Of a DNA stretch of 49,042 nucleotides, positions 41,824 through 49,042 are shown piece by piece. The notes under the pieces were generated by a model. It worked only from the letters and a program-made list of their open reading frames with translations. It made no database searches and was not told the DNA's origin. How positions within the stretch are numbered: position 1 is the first letter of the stretch; each line of letters starts with the position of its first letter. A program made the position numbers and the translations under genes. This stretch comes from Acrasis kona (taxonomy: Eukaryota; Heterolobosea; Eutetramitea; Acrasida; Acrasidae): NCBI GenBank assembly GCA_026419775.2, contig JAOPGA020000809.1:1-49042 (forward strand), given 5' to 3'.

Positions 41824-42482
41824 TTGTCAATGTTTACAAAATCAAATCAGGAGGACCTTTGGTTGACGGCGCAAAGCAAGAGACGTTACTCCAACAAGAG
41901 GCATAAGTTCTCACGGAAGAGTCACTCATACACCTGGGTTCCAATACATTACTTTACCAGGTTTATGAAGTCGGCTCCTACCAATACACCCCCAACCAAA
42001 ACTATCTCCGATGTACCGGTGGTTATCAACTACCCAAATACATCAAGGCCGGCATCCCCTACCTTATCATGGGTTGAAGTCGCAACACCTCCACACCTGC
42101 GCCCATCCTCAAAACAAAAAAGAAGAGGAACCGAAAGAGACGCAGCAAGAAGAAAAGAATGGTTCTCCCGGAAATAGAGAACCCAGAAACCACAAACTCG
42201 GAGATCTCCTCCTTTGAAGTTGTGGATTTTGCACATTCTAACCACCAACAACAAAACAATTCCAACAAGACAGAATCACTCTACCAGAGAATTCAATTCC
42301 TGGAAAATCAAATTGACTCCTATCAACAGAGGATCCTCTCAATGGAGTCATCAATCAACATGATAGCGGGAACCATGACAAACACCAAAGAGGACATGTT
42401 GGTTATTTCGACCTGCATGCATAATGTGTTTGTGGCTCTGCAATCAAACAAAATTACCCCCACCTACATTGAAAATGGTTAA
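41824..42482 (+). mobile_element. LINE ORF1 region
   Basis: Two overlapping plus-strand frames (41824-42177 and 42159-42482). The first is basic and Pro/Thr-rich (SKQKRRGTERDAARRKEW). The second carries a clear coiled coil (SLYQRIQFLENQIDSYQQRILSMESSI), as in ORF1 proteins that bind LINE RNA. ORF1 ends at 42482, eight bases inside the start of ORF2, an arrangement suited to termination-reinitiation. A frame change probably lies between the two parts. Confidence 0.6.
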
Positions 42483-44084
42483 AAATTCCATCACCATTGC
42501 CACCTGGAATGTCAACGGTAAACTTATCTCCACCAAACCACCATTGACAAACCGCTCCCACAACATCATCAACTTCCTTACTCGTTACGATGTTGACAAC
42601 CTATGCATCCAAGAATCCCATCACCTTCATTCGGAACTTCCCACCCTCCAACACAGTTTCGAAAAACTCGGTTACCTCTGTATGTGTCATGGCCTTACAA
42701 ATAAAAAGAAACATGGAGTGCTTATTGTATTGAGAAAGAGATTCCGGAATAATGTGATTACCATCTCCCAGAAGAATTCCACATATGAAGGAAGAGCGGT
42801 TTGCATCTCGTTAAATCTCAAACTCCATCCCACTACCATTATTTGTGCATACCTTCCCACAAGTCACACCAGCACCACATCAAATCAAGAATCTTTGGAA
42901 ATTGAACAGGAAATTGAACAGGAAATTGAAGAATGGATCACAGGAGCACAACTAAAAAGACATGACATAATCATAGCCGGTGATTTTAACGTCGAAATTA
43001 ACGAATCTTCGCAACGCGGCCGACGTCTAACCAACCTGATGGACAAATTTTACCTTTCCTCAGCAACAACATCACCTACATTCTCAGAGAATTGTATTGA
43101 TAACATCTTGTATGGTATTTCTAACGTCACGGCAGTCTCCTTCAGAGTGTTGGACTCAAGCGAGATTATTACATTCCGTGACTCTGACCATCAACCGGTA
43201 CTGCTCACTTATACGGTCCTAGATAAATCCATCAGCGACAAGCTCACTAGGATGATTTCCAAAAGGATGGTCTCTCTGTTGACAATCGCTCATACCACTC
43301 TGCTGCCGCATCTTCCGAAATTCCACCTTCAGCTCATGACTACCTCACTAAACCCTTCAACATAGAGGAGATGTCATCTGCACTCATGTTGCTTCCAAAC
43401 AACAAAGCGTCAGGTATCGATACTGTGCCCTATGAACTATGGAAGCATGCTCCACCCCTCATTGTGGAGACCCTTCTATCAATCTTTAATGATTGTATGG
43501 TTTCTAAGCAGGTTCCCACTTCTTGGAAAGCTGGTCGCATCTGGCTTATACACAAAAAGGGATCAGAGTACAAGGTTGACAACTTCCGCCAAATTACTCT
43601 GTTAAATACCATATACAAGCTTTTCTCCAAACTGCTTAATACCCGCCTTTCCAACGTCACTGAACAATATCACCTCCTCAATGACTCCCAGGGTGGTTTT
43701 AGGAGAAGTCGAAACTGTGCCATGAAGATTAAAACAATCCTCAATGCACTTGACGACGCTAATGTCCATAATAGACCTTTCCACCTTTGTACCATTGACT
43801 TCACAAACGTTTGACTCTATTTCCCAATCATCACTGTTTGTGGCGCTTCGCCACAAGGGCATCCCCGTAGACTTCATTGAGATGATTGATGGACTCTATT
43901 CTGACGCCTACAGTGATGTCATAACTGGTCTTGGCATCACAGAGAAATTCAAAGTCTGCAGATGAGTGCAACAGGGCGACATTCTATCACCACTCCTGTT
44001 CAACTTCTTCGTTGATGCCATTGCAGATAAAATTAACTCCATGAACCTCGGATACAAATTCACTCATGACGAATGCATTTGTAT
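42475..44084 (+). mobile_element. LINE ORF2, 5' half (APE endonuclease and RT N-terminal part)
   Basis: From ATG 42475: an apurinic-type endonuclease (ITIATWNVNGK; LCIQESHH with the catalytic Glu; IIAGDFNVEIN; final RDSDHQPVLL) followed by RT (NNKASGIDTVPYELWK; GRIWLIHKKGS; RQITLLNTIYKLFSK; QGGFRRSRNC; MQQGDILSPLLFNFFVD). The ORF is broken by frame changes near 43,350 and 43,810 and by a stop (TGA) near 43,963. It stops at GYKFTHDECICI, exactly where the inserted transposon begins. The missing remainder of this RT is found in the minus-strand half at 36,966-39,253. Confidence 0.85.
44080..44084. repeat. target-site duplication (TGTAT), right copy
   Basis: TGTAT at the end of the LINE 5' half, directly before the terminal repeat at 44085. 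It pairs with ATACA at 39249-39253. Confidence 0.8.
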
Positions 44085-44222
44085 TGTCCCAGTTCATTCG
44101 AACCAACTGGAATTTCCAGTTCATTTGAAACTCCATATTCCCCATAAGTACAATGCGAATAAATTAAAACTTTGATAAAAATACATCATAGTATACCAAA
44201 AGCAACCATCTGTTAATTTTTT
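44085..44222. repeat. terminal repeat of the nested DNA transposon, copy 2
   Basis: Starts TGTCCCAGTTCATTCGAACC and matches 39254-39391 at about 96 percent by eye. Confidence 0.85.
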
Positions 44223-45003
44223 AGAACATACATTCAGAACTAGAATATTGGCGGCAATGTTGACGTTAAAATTACACAAAAAATGAAACAAGAACAATAC
44301 AACAACATCTTTAGATATATCCAAACAGGAAAGGTACCTGCTGGACTCAATAAGAGTCAACTTAAGAGTCTAGTCAAACAATGCGAGAAGTATCGCATTT
44401 CAAACTTCAATGATCCTTACTATGGTACAACAGATCATTTTGTTAGAAGGAGGTTGGTAAAGACAAAATCTAAAAAGATGGAATTTTTTTTAACTGACAA
44501 TGCATGGGATAAGAGGCCAGAAGATCTTGTTGAAGGAGAGGACTTTAACTACATTGGTGACAACACATTACCAGTTGAAAAAATAACTGTTCATGAGGGA
44601 ATGCTCCCATCCCTTATATCAAAGGAGCACCACCAAACAAACTGTGCAGGAAGAGATGTTGTTGGTAGAATTTTCCATGAACAGTATGGCAGATACCATT
44701 TTCAAGGCTGGGTGTATGTTTTTAAAATATTGTAATCTGCTAACAACCTAGTAAATATTTTAAAGGTGATGATAACCTGAACACCTGTGCCGCTTGTGCC
44801 TCAAAAAAGGCACGTAGAGAAGAGCCTGAGCCTGTTGCCATTGTATCTAATTATGTACTGCACCGTGTACAAGTAGACTATACTTTCTACACAGAACACA
44901 AAGTCCTCAACTACATTGACCACTTCTCAAAGAAATGTTGGACTTTTGTAACACCTACAAAAGAGAGCAATCGTTTACACATCACTATGTCACATTCTCA
45001 AAT
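44085..45003 (+). mobile_element. DNA transposon with retroviral-type integrase (Ginger/TDD-like), N-terminal half
   Basis: After the terminal repeat, an ATG at 44283 opens a frame of 150 codons (MKQEQYNNIFRYIQTGKVP) ending in the His pair of an integrase zinc-binding domain (SKEHHQTNCAGRDVVGRIFHEQY). The Cys pair (CAACASKK) follows after a gap of about 55 bp that may be a short intron (about 44,712-44,765). The beginning of the integrase core comes next, with its first Asp (VQVDYTFYTEHKVLNYIDHFSK). Similarity to the element stops at about 45,003. The C-terminal half of the same kind of protein is at 39,254-40,738 on the other strand. Confidence 0.68.
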
Positions 45004-45075
45004 TCCAACTTCACAATCGCTTTTGGACAAGGTTCCCGCCCGCCACACCCAATTGGTTTTTAATAAAATAATTCT

Positions 45076-45239
45076 CAAGACTGTATTAACACATTAGCGT
45101 CCACGAGCATTTCCGCTCATATAAACTGATGTTTTCAAAAGTAAAATTTACTAAAACCACCCATGTAACGGGAAAGTTGTATATGATTGCAATAAATTGC
45201 AACGCGCTGAAACGCTGCATTTTGTCTAATACAGTCTTG
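45076..45239. mobile_element. small inverted-repeat element (MITE-like), 164 bp
   Basis: Bounded by CAAGACTGTATTA and its exact complement TAATACAGTCTTG, with the similarity extending a few bases further (RACA). No coding capacity. It sits just next to the Gypsy fragment. I could not define a convincing target duplication. Confidence 0.55.
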
Positions 45240-46968
45240 TTAGTAGAAGGGTAATAAATTTTTGTCAATCATGGATTGAATCTTTGGGACTAAAACTGCG
45301 TGATCTGGATGATACTCAATGCCATCAGAGTTCAATAGTGCGTCGGAGTTGATCATTGAATCGAGACAAGGTACTTGATACTGTTTGAGTAGTCGATCCA
45401 TATCTTCACGTGGGGGCCTTGGAATGTCTAAATCCAACATATTGATAAGGTTCCAACCCAAGAGAACATAGGATTTGGGAGAGTCTATTGCTGCAAATGG
45501 AATTGTGAGTTGCTTGTCGTTATGTCGTAGATTTAATACAACGACCGGACCAGTGACAGGAACTCCTGTAATACCAGTAACGGTTATGTTTTGATGTGAC
45601 ATAACGTATGAGTCCTTTGGTAGACTTTCTAATGCGGTTGTGGAGATGCATGATTGATCGGCGAAGAAGTCACAACCCACATTAAAAGGAGTGTCACATA
45701 TATATACCACTACAGTGGGTTGATTAATGACTGGAGGGAGGAGAGGCATATCTGCCGGGGACTGAATAGGGTCAGAGACCGATGAAGATAAATATGCAGT
45801 GGTGGCATGAACTGAGGCGTAGGAATTGGTGATTTCATCTAATTCATCAACCTCTTGAGTGATGGGTTGTACTGAGTCCAATCGAGCAACTGCAGCCTGC
45901 AGGGAAATTGGATGCTGAGTAACAACATTAACTCGATGACTTGATGTTTTGGATTGGTGGTATTTTGATTTGGAGCTGAAGCTGCCGCATCTCTAGCGAG
46001 CATAGCTAACCTACAAGGACAATTAAGGATATCATGACCTGTAGATTTTTTGCAGTATCTACAGAAACTAGTATAAGGAGCGGAAGAGGTTGGTTTTTGA
46101 GTGTTTTTAGCAGTAGTGGTGGGTATGGAAACTACTGGGTTGCTTGGTTTAGTTTGTTTGACGTCAAGTGTGGAACCATTACCACCGAAAATAAGGTCGG
46201 AAGGTTTTCAAATTGCATCCCATTACCTTTAGGTACGTGAACTTCTGAGCGTCAAAATGTGTCATAATGGGTTTGAGGAAATTAGATGAGTGTAGTAAGA
46301 ACCAATCTCTGAAATGGCGAGGAGTATTATGAAGGTAAATGGTGAGACATTGGCTTGGGGCTTCATTGGCTAATTTGGCTGTTAAATTGAAGCGTATGTT
46401 GTAATCGTAAACTGATTCTTTGGTAACTTGATTATAAATAGGTGTAATCTTCAATAAGTCGTCAAGATAATCCGCTTTGTTTCGATGGGGTTCTAATAGT
46501 TTACGCACAAATGAACGAATGTCTTGCCAAGGTTTGTTGATGATATCTACGTAGTGGGACTTTATGACGTCTGAGGCCGAGGGCGGAGCACTTTTGAGTA
46601 TTAAAAAGTAGTTTTCTTCCGTATGCACTACATTTTGGTTTAAAGAGTTACCAAATGCAATAAGGTAAGCTATGCGGTTCGTGTAATCTAAATACTTGGG
46701 TACTTGATTATAAAATTTATAATTGCTACGAATTCTTTTTGCAATCTCTTCGGCAGGAGTGGGCACACCGGTTGATTTTACATCGGGGGATACTTCTGAA
46801 GCTAACCGGGTGCGAGTCTGATTCTGAGTCTGGCTCTAACTCTGGTGGTACATCCTCAGGATCAGATGAGGAGGAGTCGGGGTCTGGTGATAATGGTGAG
46901 GTAGGGATCTGGTCGCTCGATTTCGTTGCCAAAATTAGAGACTTAGGCTTGTTGGATACGGCTGGCAT
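45240..46968 (-). mobile_element. Ty3/Gypsy Gag-protease fragment (fossil)
   Basis: Minus-strand remains of an LTR retrotransposon. A Gag-like region (about 46,968-46,180) with an acidic Ser/Pro-rich start and a helical core. A zinc-knuckle-like motif near 46,050 (CRYCKKSTGHDILNC). A retropepsin-like protease region (about 45,700-45,400) ending with IPRPPREDMDRLL. The element is broken in a few places and incomplete. No LTRs were identified. Confidence 0.65.
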
Positions 46969-47370
46969 GATTGGTACTTGCTCAATATCAAAAATGTGAT
47001 AATTTATGAGATGAGTATGCTACAAGTTGGCAAGTGTATATTTATTTGCTTTTTGTGTTAAAAAACAATTATCATGCTCAGATGCCAATTTATAGCATTT
47101 GCGGGTCAAATTGAATAATTAATAAAGATGCTCTTTTAGGAAAATAATACTAAATAGTATGAATGTGAAATGGAGTTTGTTAGAGTATTCCNAGATACAA
47201 ACCCCATTGGATGTACTTACTAACCTAACTAGAGTTCCGTATATTACAACAGAATCTCATCTAAAAATGAATAATTTTTAAAATACTAAGGGGGTTGAGA
47301 TGATTTTGTTTTTGGAGGGGGGGGTCAGAAATGATTAATATTAAAAATTTTTGAGTGGGGGTGGGTAAAA
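46969..47370. other. AT-rich spacer
   Basis: About 400 bp with no recognised gene, an ambiguous base at 47,192, and G-rich runs at 47,290-47,370 (for example GGAGGGGGGGG) unlike the rest of the window. It may be a decayed terminal region of a mobile element. Confidence 0.35.
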
Positions 47371-47709
47371 ATGATACCTGCCGCTCCCCTTGATTGCATC
47401 AAATATTTGACAAAAATGTATAATTTGATGATGTTTTCGGAAGATATTTGGAAATCAACATTCATTTGTGGCCAAAAAGTGTATTATAATTGTTCTGGTG
47501 ACAATATTAAGGACTTTTCAGAAATGCCTCCCAGTATTATTGACGCCACTGGAGGTGTGTTGGATGTCTTTGACGATGTTATTGAGTTTGATGATTTAGT
47601 GAGTATGCTGACAAAAGTTACAAAATCCTCAATTTCTGGTAACACTTTAATGTGTGCAGTATATCATTTGAGAGACAATCGGTGGATAGAGGACTTTGCT
47701 CTGTTATAA
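47371..47709 (+). CDS. ORF of unknown function in the transposon cluster
   Basis: A frame of 112 codons with balanced composition (FICGQKVYYNCSGDNIKDF, GGVLDVFDDVIEFDDL, SMLTKVTKSSISGNTLMC, RDNRWIEDFALL) that reads like real protein. I do not recognise it. It has no flanking partner I can identify and is probably a piece of a mobile element or a decayed gene. Confidence 0.35.
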   Translation: MIPAAPLDCIKYLTKMYNLMMFSEDIWKSTFICGQKVYYNCSGDNIKDFSEMPPSIIDATGGVLDVFDDVIEFDDLVSMLTKVTKSSISGNTLMCAVYHLRDNRWIEDFALL

Positions 47710-48352
47710 CTAGACTAGGAGTTTTTTCAAGTACTGATTTCAGAGCACCAACCATTGTACTTGCATGCTTTGAGTTGAACATGAACCCCCATGCTTTCTT
47801 TGTGAAGTGGTCAATGATGTGGAGAATTAAATTGTACTTAATAAAGTGTTAAAATACATTGGAAAATCAAATTAATATTACTTGTTTTGGGTACAGGGTG
47901 GCATGAAAGTTCAATCTATATATAGATCTATATATGGAGCCTCACTAATGTGCATTTTGAGCGGGACAGCCCAGTTCTGTGGAGCAGAGTGACCACCATA
48001 ACCGCATTTCTTTGTTAACGAACATATCAAAGCCCTTTGTAAAATCCTTAAAACATTCTTGGTACCATTAAAATTCTTATTTTTTTGTATGAATATAATT
48101 GTACGGTCTTTCAGTCCAAGCAATAATGTCTAATTCATTTTAATGAATTATTTTTCATTACATTTATATACAAAATAGAAAGGATTTTAGGCGCCTTAGC
48201 GCCGACTACTTTTACATTATTCTTCTTTGAGAGGATCATGTTCATTTTCATTCACTAAAGTTAAGAGACTTAAAACTCTATAGAGCCTACAGTTATCATT
48301 CTCCACATTAAACAATGTCATTTTTTTTAATAATGATGTTTTATTTCGACGT
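47710..48352. other. AT-rich region with weak coding traces
   Basis: One minus-strand frame (47911-48123) encodes CSLTKKCGYGGHSAPQNWAV, which may be from a mobile element, but I cannot place it. A short near-palindrome of TATATAGATCTATATA lies at about 47,920-47,935. No RNA gene seen. Confidence 0.3.
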
Positions 48353-48747
48353 TCATTTCTTCTTTTCCTTTGGCGGCATTAGTCCGTCTGGGAGATATTG
48401 GTACGGCAACAACTTGATATCATTTCTTTCTTGCTTTAGCAGTGCCCACAACTCGCTAGGGATACTACTGTTCTTCAGTAACACATTGTACCTTCCGATT
48501 AATGTACTAATTAGCACACTTTCATTTTTACCATATTCGGCCACAAGCACATCCAGGTTCTTATGCACCACTTGTACTTGTGATGCGAAGTTTTTTAATG
48601 TTAATGGCCTCTGGCTTTATTACATTGGGAACAGCATGGGTGAACGTTCCAACGTGTGTATGGTTTGCTGGAGTCAAATCTGTCTAAACAGATTCCTTGA
48701 ATCTCTCCTATTGGCTCATCGCAGTATGTACATAGGGCCATTCTCAT
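48353..48747 (-). pseudogene. HNH-endonuclease-like gene, frameshifted
   Basis: Minus strand from an ATG at 48747 (or 48741). The first frame gives CTYCDEPIGEIQGICLDRFD followed by KPYTRWNVHPCCSQCNKARG. This is the HNH/zinc pattern CxxC ... (I/L)DR-D...Y...N..PCC..CN found in homing-type and phage-type nucleases. The frame then meets a stop at 48601-48603. The next frame continues with plausible helices (VVHKNLDVLVAEYGKNES; SELWALLKQERND) to a stop at 48353. A single missing base near 48,603 explains the switch. The start abuts the poly(A) of the second LINE copy, so the 5' side may have been cut off by that insertion. Confidence 0.5.
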
Positions 48748-49042
48748 TTTTTTTTTATAAATCGCATTCTGCGACAAGCTTTATTAGAAATTATTTACAT
48801 ATGTATAAATGACTCTATACAGCTGAAGGTCCGCCTAGCTTGGCGGATTTGATGGCATGGGTTGCGCAGCGCGCGTGCCAGATGGAGTAAGAGGTTTCCA
48901 TCAAGATTGTTGATATCTTCCTCAACACTTGGAGTGGCTTTTTGACTGGTATCTTGTTTGAAAAGCGCTTAACTACATCCATACTAGTGTAACCAAGTAA
49001 ACTAGCATAAATAGTAGCTTTGCGTTTGTCAGTCGAAGGATG
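48747..49042 (-). mobile_element. second LINE copy, 3' end (runs off the window)
   Basis: Nearly identical to 36,966-37,267. By eye there are about three single-base differences and one 4-base length difference over about 290 bp. Same orientation, with the poly(A) tail facing the HNH-like ORF. Confidence 0.9.

Noticed and set aside
1-49042. CRISPR arrays, bacterial operons and Shine-Dalgarno sites.
   Set aside because: The sequence is eukaryotic (spliceosomal introns, SLU7, RhoGEF, PHD), and no spaced direct-repeat array is present.

Overview
The window looks like nuclear DNA of a gene-dense, AT-rich protist. It uses the standard code. The introns I could place by protein logic are very short (about 32-47 nt, GT..AG), and convergent genes are separated by as little as 16 bp. 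The gene set (a giant hybrid histidine kinase with a Ser/Thr-kinase head, GAF/His-kinase/REC proteins, RhoGEF, PH-LRR-ankyrin, GRAM-VASt, PHD fingers, SLU7) fits a free-living amoeboid protist. A heterolobosean (Naegleria/Acrasis type) is my best guess from general resemblance only, with low confidence.

Positions 1-33,131 are ordinary host sequence with about 17 genes. In order: a fragment of a GH31 alpha-glucosidase; two secreted orphan proteins; a six-exon hybrid histidine kinase of about 2,017 aa (minus strand); an orphan; splicing factor SLU7; a tectonin-like propeller protein; an AlkB-type DNA repair dioxygenase with an N-terminal PCNA-binding box; a possible beta-trefoil protein; a PH-LRR-ankyrin protein; a GAF-HisKA-REC protein with no ATPase domain; an MFS transporter with a 32-nt exon; a protein with a SUMO-like tail; a GRAM-VASt lipid-transfer protein; an RRM-Maelstrom fusion; mitochondrial 2-methylcitrate synthase; a PHD-GNAT protein; a RhoGEF; and a second MFS transporter (Spinster-like).

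From about 33,300 to the end the character changes to a transposon cluster. It holds a nearly whole Tc1-like DD34E transposase; remains of a Harbinger-like DNA transposon and a coiled-coil ORF; a LINE with APE endonuclease, RT and RNase H; a DNA transposon with a retroviral-type integrase nested in the LINE (about 138-bp inverted ends and a 5-bp target duplication TGTAT); fossil Ty3/Gypsy fragments; a small inverted-repeat element; a broken HNH-nuclease-like ORF; and a second, nearly identical LINE 3' end at the right edge. The nested LINE/transposon pair is split into two oppositely oriented halves, as a single inversion of about 40.74-45.0 kb (or an assembly error) would produce.

The host genes do not form one pathway. 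Themes are signalling (histidine kinases, RhoGEF, PH-LRR), lipid and solute transport (GRAM-VASt, two MFS), and nucleic-acid control (SLU7, AlkB, PHD-GNAT, RRM-Maelstrom). All exon joins were inferred by eye from reading frame and family similarity; no database search was possible.
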